From Halomonas faecis (GTDB taxonomy: Bacteria > Pseudomonadota > Gammaproteobacteria > Pseudomonadales > Halomonadaceae), in NCBI RefSeq assembly GCF_010993975.1, contig NZ_JAACZO010000013.1:1-53778 (forward strand): 53,778 nucleotides of DNA, given 5' to 3'. The stretch's first letter is position 1; every line of letters begins with the position of its first letter. This document shows, one piece after another, positions 1-7,620 of this stretch. The notes beneath the pieces were generated by a model. The model worked only from the letters and a program-made list of their open reading frames with translations, did no database searches and had not been told where the DNA came from. The position numbers and the translations under genes were made by a program.

Positions 1-118
1 GATCGAGTACATCGAGATGGAGTACAACAGCTGCCGGCTCCACTCGACCCTGGGCTACCAGACGCCGAGGGAGATTGAACTGGCAGCTGCGGCTTGAAAA
101 TGTGTCCGCTCTGACTTG
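1..118 (+). mobile_element. Right end of an IS3-family insertion sequence (partial)
   Basis: The window opens inside an insertion sequence: the last 31 codons of an OrfB-type transposase are followed by about 20 bases and then by sequence that reads in frame as OsmC protein. The IS edge is therefore placed near 98-118. The exact terminal inverted repeat cannot be set because the left end lies outside the window. Confidence 0.6.
2..97 (+). CDS. IS3-family transposase OrfB, C-terminal end only
   Basis: The reading frame is open from the window edge and ends at the TGA at 95-97. The visible tail contains the Y-N-x-x-R-x-H-S-x-L-G-Y-x-T-P pattern that closes the DDE integrase-type catalytic domain of IS3-family OrfB transposases. 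The start and the catalytic acidic residues lie outside the window, so intactness cannot be judged. The element abuts a truncated OsmC gene, which suggests that insertion here removed that gene's 5' end. Confidence 0.75.
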   Translation: MEYIEMEYNSCRLHSTLGYQTPREIELAAAA

Positions 119-156
119 ACCAGAACAAGGACAGCCTTAACCGACACTATCTCGAT

Positions 157-639
157 GTGCCAGAGGATGCCTGGATCACCGATCACGCGCGGGCGATGCC
201 CGGCGAGAAGAAAGACTCGGTTCACGGAGCCGTCGAGCTGGCCAACAGCGGGGGCGTTCGCCACCAGTACGGTATCCACAGCGCCGTGGGTGGCGACCAC
301 GATGCCCCGAACCCCGGAGACTACCTTTGCGCCGCGCTGGCGGCCTGCCTGCACTCAACGCTGCGCATGGTGGCTAAGCGCCTGGGCGTGACCATTCTGA
401 ACAGCGAGGTCATGGCCACAGCACAGGTGGATGTACGCGGGGCCCTGATGGTGGATTCAAGCGTGCCGGTGGGATTCCAGCGCCTGCATTGCGATGTGAG
501 CCTGGAGGTGCCCGACGATACCGGCCAGCGAACTCTCAACACCCTGATGGCAAGCGCCGAGCACAGCTGCGTTGTATTCCAGACGCTGCAAAGTGGCACC
601 AAAGTGACCACTGACTGGTGCATCGGCCAGATGTCCTGA
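157..639 (+). CDS. OsmC-family protein, N-terminus lost at the IS junction
   Basis: OsmC/Ohr-family proteins are small homodimeric cytoplasmic proteins, many of them thiol peroxidases. Both expected cysteine contexts are present: C64 in an A-L-A-A-C segment and C138 in S-A-E-H-S-C. The 160 residues listed start at a GTG with no good ribosome-binding site. In-frame OsmC-like sequence continues upstream to about 118 and is then stopped by the TGA at 112-114 next to the IS end. The gene has thus probably lost its first residues and native promoter. It may be expressed from the GTG or be a decaying pseudogene. The conserved core is otherwise uninterrupted to the stop. Confidence 0.7.
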   Translation: MPEDAWITDHARAMPGEKKDSVHGAVELANSGGVRHQYGIHSAVGGDHDAPNPGDYLCAALAACLHSTLRMVAKRLGVTILNSEVMATAQVDVRGALMVDSSVPVGFQRLHCDVSLEVPDDTGQRTLNTLMASAEHSCVVFQTLQSGTKVTTDWCIGQMS

Positions 640-692
640 AACCGGTAACGGCGCAAGACCATGTTTCAACGAGAGCGAACGGGAGAGATTTT

Positions 693-1220
693 ATGATCCA
701 TACACAAAAATTAGTCGGAATTGCCACCATCTTGATGGCTTTGACTGTCAGTGCTGTCGCTGAGGCAGATGAACCGAAGCCGATCGCGGCGGAGCCGCTC
801 ACCCAGCGACACGTCTTTGACGGCGATGTCTCAGTCAGGATCACCCAGAAACTGGAAGGACTACCTGAACAGGCCATCTCGTTTGACGATGCATCGCATC
901 TCACGGTGGTGCGGTTCACCATTCAGCCGGGCGCTGTTTTCCCATGGCACACCCACCCGGGCACGGTACTGATCACCGTCACTGAGGGCGACTTCGAGTT
1001 CATTTTCGCGGAAGACTGTGTGAATCGGAAGTACGGCCCCGGGGGCGCGTTGGTGGATCCGGGCGACACCGTCCACACGGCGCTGAACCCGAGCCGCACT
1101 GCGGAGACCGAGGTGGTTGCCGTGCTACTCGGTGCCCCCGCCGAAGGGGCGCTGACCCTTCCGGTTGATAAGGAACGGAGCGACGCCCTGGACACGGAGT
1201 GCGGCATCAAACGCACCTGA
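693..1220 (+). CDS. Secreted small cupin-domain protein
   Basis: A 175-residue protein with a Sec-type signal (charged start, hydrophobic residues 8-22, likely cleavage near A-E-A at 23-25) and a single cupin_2 barrel. The metal-ligand pattern is visible as H86-x-H88 within P-W-H-T-H-P-G and a later H128 in D-T-V-H-T-A. The ATG at 693 is chosen because GGGAGAGA precedes it at 681-688; the frame is open further upstream but without a start of similar quality. The substrate is unknown; such periplasmic single-domain cupins are often annotated only by fold. It follows the OsmC gene by about 50 bases on the same strand. Confidence 0.7.
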   Translation: MIHTQKLVGIATILMALTVSAVAEADEPKPIAAEPLTQRHVFDGDVSVRITQKLEGLPEQAISFDDASHLTVVRFTIQPGAVFPWHTHPGTVLITVTEGDFEFIFAEDCVNRKYGPGGALVDPGDTVHTALNPSRTAETEVVAVLLGAPAEGALTLPVDKERSDALDTECGIKRT

Positions 1221-1383
1221 TTCGGCGTGTGCGCCGGGCCAGGTCCTATTGAATCTGCAGCAGGGCATCCTCGATGTCCTTGCTGCACTTATATCAAGAC
1301 ACCCGCTGGCTGGCCGAACCCTGCCTCCCCTGCGGCTGCTACACTGTTGTCGGTATCGATAACCGCTGATTGGATGCGCAATC

Positions 1384-1944
1384 ATGAGCGAACGTGTCGA
1401 GAAAGCGTCCGTGCCTCTGGAAAAGGTGCGCCGCTACCTGGAGCCGGGGCCCATCGTGCTGGTCTCGTCGGCTTGCGATGGGCAGCACAACATCATGACC
1501 ATGGGTTGGCATACGGTGATGGCGTTCTCGCCGTCGCTGGTGGGCTGCATCATCTCTGGCGGCAACCACAGTTTCGAGATGATCCGCCGTAGCCGCGAAT
1601 GCGTCATCAACCTGCCGACGACGGCCTTGACCGATCAAGTGGTGGGCATCGGCAACAGCAGCGGTGCCGAGGTCGACAAGTTCGAGCAGTTCGGGCTGAC
1701 TGCCCAGCCGGCGGAGCGGGTGGGCGCCCCGCTGATCGATGAGTGCCATGCGCACTTCGAATGCCGCCTGTTTGACGACTCCCTGGTGGAGCGCTACGAC
1801 TTCTTCATCTGGGAAGTCGTGTCGGCCCGCGCGGCGGTAGCGCCCGAGTACCCCGAGACCCTCCACTACACCGGCGACGGTGTCTTCATGGTGGCCGGCG
1901 AGATCATCGACCGGCGCGAGCAGTTCTTGCCCCAGATGCTGTAG
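1384..1944 (+). CDS. Flavin reductase-like domain protein (FMN-binding split barrel)
   Basis: A 186-residue protein that looks like the flavoredoxin/DIM6-NTAB flavin-reductase-like family. Its N-terminal half carries the V-L-V-S-S and T-M-G-W-H-T-V-M-A-F-S-P strands followed by S-G-G-N-H-S-F-E, typical of FMN phosphate binding in this fold. Members bind FMN and reduce flavin or act as small flavoproteins. No partner monooxygenase is adjacent. The start is the ATG at 1384. The gene ends just before the LysR fragment at 1978-2065. Confidence 0.75.
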   Translation: MSERVEKASVPLEKVRRYLEPGPIVLVSSACDGQHNIMTMGWHTVMAFSPSLVGCIISGGNHSFEMIRRSRECVINLPTTALTDQVVGIGNSSGAEVDKFEQFGLTAQPAERVGAPLIDECHAHFECRLFDDSLVERYDFFIWEVVSARAAVAPEYPETLHYTGDGVFMVAGEIIDRREQFLPQML

Positions 1945-1977
1945 GTCTTGTCCGACACGGCCATGGGCTTCCCCCCT

Positions 1978-2065
1978 CCCGCTCCCCAATCGCTTCGATG
2001 ATGCTCTCGCAGAACCAGCGCTGTGAGGGGGAGCGGTTGGCCTGGGTCTGCCAGTGCAGCGCGAC
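1978..2065 (-). pseudogene. Orphan 3' fragment of a LysR-type regulator gene
   Basis: Eighty-eight bases match 7629-7716, the 3' end of the second LysR gene, with six mismatches (about 93%). Read on the minus strand, the fragment encodes V-A-L-H-W-Q and then R-S-P-S-Q-R-W-F-C-E-S-I-I-E-A-I-G-E, the typical LysR C-terminus. It follows directly behind the stop of the LysR gene at 2076-3005 but is out of that gene's product. It looks like the scar of a recombination or partial duplication between two LysR loci. Confidence 0.75.
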
Positions 2066-2075
2066 TTTGGCTGCG

Positions 2076-3005
2076 TCAATCACGTACGGTGCGTTTCTCG
2101 GACAAGAAGAAGGGGCGGGTGAAGTCGGCTGCGTCGCCGAGGCGCTGGGCGAGTTCCTCGAGCAGTCGGATACGCACTCCACCATGGTATAGCGCGTAGT
2201 AGCCGATCATGGGCAGGCGAGGGGTGGTCTCGAGAATCTCCAGCCCCTGCTCGCGGGCGAAACGCTGGACACAGAGTTTTGGCAATACGCTGATGCCACG
2301 CCCCGCCGCGACTAGGCCAACCAGCGCCAGCAGGTTATCGGCAGTCAGGTTGGCGGCGGCCATGCCCTGGTGGGAGAGCCAGCGATTGACGTCCTGTGCG
2401 AATCCGGAGCGCTTACCCTGGCTGATGAGTGTGTAGCGTTCGAGCGCTCCTATCGGGATGGGGCGAGGACCGTCCACCAAGTTCTCTCTGGCCATGAAGG
2501 CCATCTCCACCTCTTCCAGTAACAGGGCTTCCACGCCCGGCTGGGCGAAGGCCTCGGGGACCTGCGGTATCACCACCAGGTCCAGTTCTCCGTCCTGAAA
2601 CTGCTGGTACAGGGTACGGCTCATGTCGATGGTGATGTCCAGCCGGATGTCGGGTCGCTCTGTGGTGTAATCCCTGAGGAAGCCCGGTAGCCAGGTAAGG
2701 GCGGCCAGATCGGTGAAGCCGATACGCACACGATGCAGTGTGCGCTCGGGTTGCTCGTTAAGCTCGAGGATCCGATTCGCGCCATCGAGCGTCGTGTAGG
2801 CCAGTTCCAGCAGCCGTTCCCCTTCCTCGGTTAGCCGCGCGTTGCGGCGTGAGCGGTCGAAGATGCAGAGGCCGGTGGCCTGCTCCAGCTCGGAGATGCG
2901 CTTGGAGACGGTGGACTGCGTTGCGTTGAGGCGCTGGGAGGCACGCTCGAACGTGCCGAGCTCGACCACCTGAACGAAAGTTTCGAGCTGCTTGAGGGTC
3001 AACAT
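2076..3005 (-). CDS. LysR-family transcriptional regulator (divergent to tctCBA)
   Basis: A 309-residue LTTR with the N-terminal winged helix-turn-helix at residues 1-60 (L-K-Q-L-E-T-F, then A-S-Q-R-L-N-A-T-Q-S-T-V-S-K-R-I) and a periplasmic-binding-protein-like effector domain from about 90 to 290. The ATG is the complement of 3003-3005. It is transcribed away from the TctCBA/PLP-enzyme genes across a 176-base gap, the usual arrangement for an LTTR that controls its neighbour. The C-terminus (ending F-F-L-S-E-K-R-T-V-R-D) is unlike a standard LTTR tail, and a standard LTTR tail lies just downstream as a fragment. The end of this protein may therefore have been altered by recombination. Confidence 0.9.
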   Translation of the reverse strand: MLTLKQLETFVQVVELGTFERASQRLNATQSTVSKRISELEQATGLCIFDRSRRNARLTEEGERLLELAYTTLDGANRILELNEQPERTLHRVRIGFTDLAALTWLPGFLRDYTTERPDIRLDITIDMSRTLYQQFQDGELDLVVIPQVPEAFAQPGVEALLLEEVEMAFMARENLVDGPRPIPIGALERYTLISQGKRSGFAQDVNRWLSHQGMAAANLTADNLLALVGLVAAGRGISVLPKLCVQRFAREQGLEILETTPRLPMIGYYALYHGGVRIRLLEELAQRLGDAADFTRPFFLSEKRTVRD

Positions 3006-3013
3006 GGCGTCGC

Positions 3014-3056
3014 CGAATAATGAAAATTTCGACTTATAATATATGCAATTTATTCG
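3014..3056. promoter_or_regulatory. Divergent LysR/tctC control region with inverted repeat
   Basis: The AT-rich gap holds the inverted repeat CGAATAA (3014-3020) and TTATTCG (3050-3056), with a TATAAT-like box at 3035-3040 between the arms. This is a plausible LTTR operator/promoter region, but no experimental consensus for this regulator is known to me. AAGGAG, a strong ribosome-binding site for tctC, lies downstream at about 3169-3174. Confidence 0.4.
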
Positions 3057-3181
3057 CTTTTTTGAAAGAGTGGAGTGCTTTTAAGTAGTGGGTGAGTGCT
3101 CTTCGGCGTCAGGCTAGGGCTGGCCCCCGCCCAGCTACCTGTGCTGGCCATGAAAATATAACAGCAATAAGGAGTTAGAAG

Positions 3182-4171
3182 ATGAAGACTCAACCCGTAT
3201 CGATGCGAAAGGTGATGCTGGGCGCGATGACGGCGCTGCTTACGAGTGGCCTGAGCACAGCGACACTGGCAGCTGACTATCCCACCAAGCCAATTCAAAT
3301 GATTGTCTCCTTTGGAGCAGGGGGCAGTACCGACACCATGGCGCGCATCTTCGCCAAGTACGCCGAGGAGGAGCTCGGCCAACGGGTAGTGGTGGTCAAC
3401 CGGCCTGGTGCGGGCGGTGAACTGGGCTGGGTACACCTAGCCAATGCCGAGCCGGATGGTTACACGATCGGCCTGATCAACTCGCCAGTGGTGGAGGTAT
3501 ACCCCTTCACTCGCGAGGAGACCGTCGGCTACTCGCTTGACGAGATTCGGCCTCTCGCTAATGTGATTACCGATCCCGGTGTACTGGCGGTCGCTGCCGA
3601 CAGTCCCTACCAGTCCCTGGATGACCTGGTCGCCGCAGTGCAGGACGATTCGGAATCGGTGGTTATCTCCCACGAGGGCGTTGGGGGGGACGATCATCTC
3701 GCCGCACTCAACTTCGCCGAGGAGGCGGGCATCGACCTGAGCTTCGTGTCCTACAACGGCAACGCCGAGGCGACCGCCGCGCTGCTGGGCGGCCACATCA
3801 CCGCCTTCGAGGGCAACATGTCGGAAGCGGCAGCCCAGATCCAGGAAGGCAAGGTACGTGGGCTGGCGGTATGGGCCGACGAGCGGGTCGAAGCCATCGC
3901 CGATGTGCCCACCGGCAAGGAGCAAGGCTATGACGTCCAGTCCGCCGCGTCGCGTGGATTCGCCGTGCCGGCGGATGTGCCTCAAGACATCTACGACACC
4001 CTGCTGGACGTGACTCGCCGTGTCGTCGAGACCCCGGAATTCCGTGCTGAGATGGAGCAGCTCAACATGCCGGTCAACCCCATCTATGGGGAGGAGTACG
4101 TCGACTTCATTCAGGACAGCCACGATCGACTGAAGGCGCTCTGGGAGAAAGATCCCTGGATCGAGCAGTGA
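3182..4171 (+). CDS. tctC: TctC/Bug-family periplasmic substrate-binding protein
   Basis: A 329-residue extracytoplasmic receptor of the tripartite tricarboxylate transporter (TTT) family. A signal peptide ending near T-L-A-A (residue 30) is followed by Y-P-T-K-P-I-Q and the F-G-A-G-G-S-T-D loop, the hallmarks of Bug proteins that bind carboxylates through ordered water. N-R-P-G-A-G-G and E-P-D-G-Y-T-I also match the family. AAGGAG at good spacing supports the ATG. It heads the operon tctC-tctB-tctA-PLP enzyme. The ligand is not predictable from sequence; Bug proteins bind citrate, glutamate, nicotinate, terephthalate and others. Confidence 0.9.
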   Translation: MKTQPVSMRKVMLGAMTALLTSGLSTATLAADYPTKPIQMIVSFGAGGSTDTMARIFAKYAEEELGQRVVVVNRPGAGGELGWVHLANAEPDGYTIGLINSPVVEVYPFTREETVGYSLDEIRPLANVITDPGVLAVAADSPYQSLDDLVAAVQDDSESVVISHEGVGGDDHLAALNFAEEAGIDLSFVSYNGNAEATAALLGGHITAFEGNMSEAAAQIQEGKVRGLAVWADERVEAIADVPTGKEQGYDVQSAASRGFAVPADVPQDIYDTLLDVTRRVVETPEFRAEMEQLNMPVNPIYGEEYVDFIQDSHDRLKALWEKDPWIEQ

Positions 4172-4195
4172 TAGGACGCGCGGAGAGATAATCCC

Positions 4196-4630
4196 ATGAC
4201 TCTCGATACAATCGACCGTTGCGTGGCCGTGCTGGTGGGAGCGATGTGTGCGGCTGCGGTGGTCATGGGCCTGGGAATGCGAGGCGACGCGGGGGTCTTC
4301 CCCGTGATCGCCGGCACGTTGGGGGTGTTGGCCTGCGCGGGGATCGTGCTTGGCACCCTTCGCCGCCGTATCCCTGACGAGCTTCCCTCGCCGTTGGCAT
4401 GGCAGCGCTTCACCGTATGGTGCTTGTGCGTGCTGGGGCTGCTCGGGCTGATGATCATGGCCGGCACCTTCGTTGCGTTGCCCTTGTTTCTGCTGGCCAG
4501 CTTGCGTTGGTTGGGCCACTTGCGGTGGCCAGCGGCCCTAGCCATCGCCGTGGCGTTCTCTGCCGTGATCTACGGGGTCTTCGTATACCTGCTGTCCGTG
4601 CCCCTGCCTGCCGGCTGGCTGGCAGGCTAG
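4196..4630 (+). CDS. tctB: TctB-family small membrane subunit
   Basis: A 144-residue protein with four hydrophobic stretches (about 8-28, 35-52, 75-98, 115-140), the size and topology of the small TTT subunit. It lies 24 bases after tctC and 31 before tctA. The function is inferred mainly from synteny because TctB sequences are poorly conserved. The subunit sits in the inner membrane next to TctA. Confidence 0.8.
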   Translation: MTLDTIDRCVAVLVGAMCAAAVVMGLGMRGDAGVFPVIAGTLGVLACAGIVLGTLRRRIPDELPSPLAWQRFTVWCLCVLGLLGLMIMAGTFVALPLFLLASLRWLGHLRWPAALAIAVAFSAVIYGVFVYLLSVPLPAGWLAG

Positions 4631-4661
4631 ACGGCAGGCGACCTCAGCCAAGAGGCTTCCT

Positions 4662-6158
4662 ATGGATGTACTGTTTCTTGCCCTCGGCAATGTGCTGACG
4701 CCGATGGCCTTGCTGACGCTGTTTCTCGGCACCCTGGCCGGCATGGCAATCGGCTCGCTGCCGGGGCTCTCCTCGACGATGGGCGTGGCCCTGTGCATTC
4801 CCATTACTTTCAGCATGCCGCCGGATCTGGCGCTCATCCTGCTCGGCGCGGTGTACGTCAGCTCGGTCTATGGCGGGTCGGTGACGGCGATCCTGTTGCG
4901 AACCCCGGGCACGGATGCCTCCATCGCCACCGCCCTCGATGGCTATCCGCTGGCCGAGGCCGGGCGGGGCGGCGAAGCGCTGGGCATGGCGACTCTCGCC
5001 TCGTTGTTCGGCGGGCTTTTCAGCGTGATCGTGCTGATCGCCATCGCCCCGCCGCTGTCCACCGTGGCGCTGGCCTTCGGCCCTCAGGAATACACCATAC
5101 TAGCGATCTTCGGGCTGGTGACCATCGTCGGTGTGGCGTCGGATCGTCCGCTCAAGGGCGTTCTCTCGGCGGCGGTGGGGCTGGTACTGGCCTGTGTCGG
5201 TCTGGACGCCTTTACCGGCATGCAGCGCTTCACCTTCGGCTATGGCGAGCTATTCGATGGGGTGCCGCTGCTGCCGGTATTGATCGGGCTGTTCTCGGTC
5301 TCTCAGGCTTTCAACCTCTGCGTGCCCGAAGGCGGGGGCGTGCTGACGGGCAAGGGGCAGCCGCTCGAGGGGCGCCGCCTGCCGCTGTGGCACGATATCC
5401 GGCGCTGTCTGCGTACCCTGTTGCGCTCCTCGGTGATCGGTTCGATAGTCGGCATTCTACCCGGGGCCGGTACTAGCATTGCCTCTTTCATCTCCTACAA
5501 CGAGGCGCGTCGTCACTCCCCGACTCCTGAGCGTTTCGGCAAGGGGGAGTTGGAAGGGGTGGCGGCCTCGGAGTCGGCCAACAACGCCGTGACCGGCGGC
5601 ACGCTGATTCCCACCCTGACACTGGGCATTCCCGGCAATGCGGTGACGGCCGTGTTCGTCGGCGGCTTGACCATCCACGGCATGATTCCTGGGCCGAGCC
5701 TGTTCACCCAGCACGCTGAGACCACCTACACCCTGATCCTGTCTCTCTTCCTGGCCAACATCCTGTTTGCGGTGACTGGCCTGTGGTTGTGTCGCTATCT
5801 GGTGGTGGTGACCAAGGTACCAGGTGCCGTGCTGGGGCCGATGATCCTGATATTCAGTGTGATAGGCACTTATGCGCTGCGCAACGAGGTCTTCGATGTC
5901 TGGCTTGCGGTAGCCTTCGGCGTGCTGGGCTTCTTCATGGAGCGCTGGCGCTACCCCGCCGCACCTCTGGTGATCGCCCTGATCCTCGGTCCCATCCTCG
6001 AGGTCAACTTCCGCCGCTCGATGCAGATCGCTCACTGGGACCTGACTACCTTCTTCACCCGGCCCTTGTCACTGACGCTGTGCCTGCTGGTGGTGCTGGC
6101 GCTGGCGTATCCGCTCTGGACCCAGTGGCGTCGGGGCCGCAGCAGCGCCCAGCACTGA
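4662..6158 (+). CDS. tctA: TctA-family large membrane subunit of the TTT transporter
   Basis: A 498-residue polytopic permease, a typical TctA length. The N-terminal G-x-L-P-G-L-S-S-T-M-G motif and the repeated G-I-L-P-G-A-G-T-S-I-A-S-F motif near residue 270, with E-x-V-A-A-S-E-S-A-N-N-A following, are characteristic of the family and form the two inverted halves. It couples cation flow to import of the ligand delivered by TctC. The ATG at 4662 lies downstream of an A/G-rich stretch. Confidence 0.92.
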   Translation: MDVLFLALGNVLTPMALLTLFLGTLAGMAIGSLPGLSSTMGVALCIPITFSMPPDLALILLGAVYVSSVYGGSVTAILLRTPGTDASIATALDGYPLAEAGRGGEALGMATLASLFGGLFSVIVLIAIAPPLSTVALAFGPQEYTILAIFGLVTIVGVASDRPLKGVLSAAVGLVLACVGLDAFTGMQRFTFGYGELFDGVPLLPVLIGLFSVSQAFNLCVPEGGGVLTGKGQPLEGRRLPLWHDIRRCLRTLLRSSVIGSIVGILPGAGTSIASFISYNEARRHSPTPERFGKGELEGVAASESANNAVTGGTLIPTLTLGIPGNAVTAVFVGGLTIHGMIPGPSLFTQHAETTYTLILSLFLANILFAVTGLWLCRYLVVVTKVPGAVLGPMILIFSVIGTYALRNEVFDVWLAVAFGVLGFFMERWRYPAAPLVIALILGPILEVNFRRSMQIAHWDLTTFFTRPLSLTLCLLVVLALAYPLWTQWRRGRSSAQH

Positions 6159-6221
6159 TTCCCACTGCTTTTTCTAGGAAGGCCAGGGCGCCCATGGGCC
6201 TGACCGATGGAGATTTCGACC

Positions 6222-7535
6222 ATGACGACAACGCCAACCTCCACCGCGACCGCACACCAGCCCCTCGCGGCGGAAGGTGCTTTTCTTCCGCGGGAATTGC
6301 TGAGCCAAGTACGGGGGCACTTCCTTCACGTGGATACCTGCCCCTTCACTGGAAAGCGGGTGTTCTTCGAGAATGCGGGTGGCTCGTTGACGCTCGAGTC
6401 GGTGGTAGCGCGCAGTGCCGAAGTTGCCGGCATTCCCGACAACGAGCACCGCGATAACCCCGCTTCCCATGCCGTGTCGCGGATCGTTTCCGCTGGGCGC
6501 GACGACCTGGCCACCTTTCTTGGCGCCAGTGGTGGGGTCATCTTCGGTGGCGAGACCGGTACTGAGTGCCTGTTCCGCGTGATCCGCGCCGCGGCACTCG
6601 CCGCCGAGGCGGGCGGCAGCATCGTCGCGTGCTCGGTGGAGCATCCTGCGACCTATGATGCCACCGCCCAGTGGGCGCGCCGCACCGGCCGCGACTGGAT
6701 CGAGGTTCCCTTCGATGTCGAAACCGGCCGAGTGACGGCGGCGCACTACGCCGATTGCGTGCGTCCGGATACCCGCATCGCGACCATTCTGCATACCAGC
6801 CCGGTCACTGGCATGAGCATGGACGTCGCCGAGATCGCGCGAACCATCCGTGCCGTGGCCCCCGAGTGCACGATCATCGTCGACGGTATCCAGCATGCGC
6901 CCCATGGGTTCCTGGCCGTCGATGACTACGGTGTCGATGCCTATGTCATCTCGCCCTACAAGGCGTACTGTCGCTTCAACAACGGCTATGCATGGCTCTC
7001 CGATCGCCTGAGCGTGGTCGATCATGATCGGCTCTCGGGCAAGCCCGCCGATGCTTGGGAGTTGGGTAGCCGCGACCCGTCGGCCCTGGCCGGGGTCAGC
7101 GCAATGGTCGACTACCTCACCTGGCTGGGCGGACACTTTACCGAGGAGCCGTCTCGTCGTGCTTGTTTGGTCGCCGCCGGCGAGGCGATGTGCGCCCACG
7201 AGCGCGCTCTTGTGCATCGGTTGCTCCATGGCGGTGCGGGTCAGACCGGGCTGGTCGACTACCCTGGGCTACACCTGATTGGCCCGGTGGATTCACCGTA
7301 CCGCGAGGGTGTGGTGTCGTTCGCCGTCGAGGGAGTCGATGCCAAGCAGGTGGTTGCCGAACTTGGGGCGCGGGGCATACGCGTCCATGCGCGAAGCGAC
7401 GACGTCTACTCCGGCAACATCTTGCGCCCGCTTGGGCTCAAGGCGGTCACCCGAGTCTCGCTGGCGCATTACAACAGTGCCGACGAGATCGACGCCTGCC
7501 TGGTGGCCCTGGCTGAAGTGCTGCCGCGGCCGTAA
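6222..7535 (+). CDS. Class V aminotransferase-fold PLP enzyme (cysteine desulfurase-like)
   Basis: A 437-residue fold-type I PLP enzyme of the class V family. K247 in S-P-Y-K-A-Y is the predicted Schiff-base lysine. D221 in V-D-G-I-Q-H and H141 in V-E-H-P fit cofactor binding. The ATG at 6222 has GGAG nine bases upstream and is preferred over the in-frame ATG at 6207. Class V members include desulfurases, epimerases, lyases and transaminases, so the reaction is not assignable. No obvious active-site-loop cysteine of the SufS type is recognised. It is the last gene of the tct cluster and probably acts on the imported compound or its product. Confidence 0.75.
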   Translation: MTTTPTSTATAHQPLAAEGAFLPRELLSQVRGHFLHVDTCPFTGKRVFFENAGGSLTLESVVARSAEVAGIPDNEHRDNPASHAVSRIVSAGRDDLATFLGASGGVIFGGETGTECLFRVIRAAALAAEAGGSIVACSVEHPATYDATAQWARRTGRDWIEVPFDVETGRVTAAHYADCVRPDTRIATILHTSPVTGMSMDVAEIARTIRAVAPECTIIVDGIQHAPHGFLAVDDYGVDAYVISPYKAYCRFNNGYAWLSDRLSVVDHDRLSGKPADAWELGSRDPSALAGVSAMVDYLTWLGGHFTEEPSRRACLVAAGEAMCAHERALVHRLLHGGAGQTGLVDYPGLHLIGPVDSPYREGVVSFAVEGVDAKQVVAELGARGIRVHARSDDVYSGNILRPLGLKAVTRVSLAHYNSADEIDACLVALAEVLPRP

Positions 7536-7546
7536 AGCCTCTCCCT

Positions 7547-7577
7547 GTCGCCATGTTTTGCCCCAAGGCATGGCGAC
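7547..7577. other. Stem-loop between convergent PLP-enzyme and LysR genes
   Basis: GTCGCCATG (7547-7555) and CATGGCGAC (7569-7577) form a perfect 9-bp stem with a 13-base loop. No U-tract follows on either strand. It may aid termination of the two convergent transcripts or stabilise 3' ends. Confidence 0.45.
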
Positions 7578-7620
7578 GACCGACCCTATTTGGCTTACGC
7601 TTTGCTTCACTCACCCAGCC

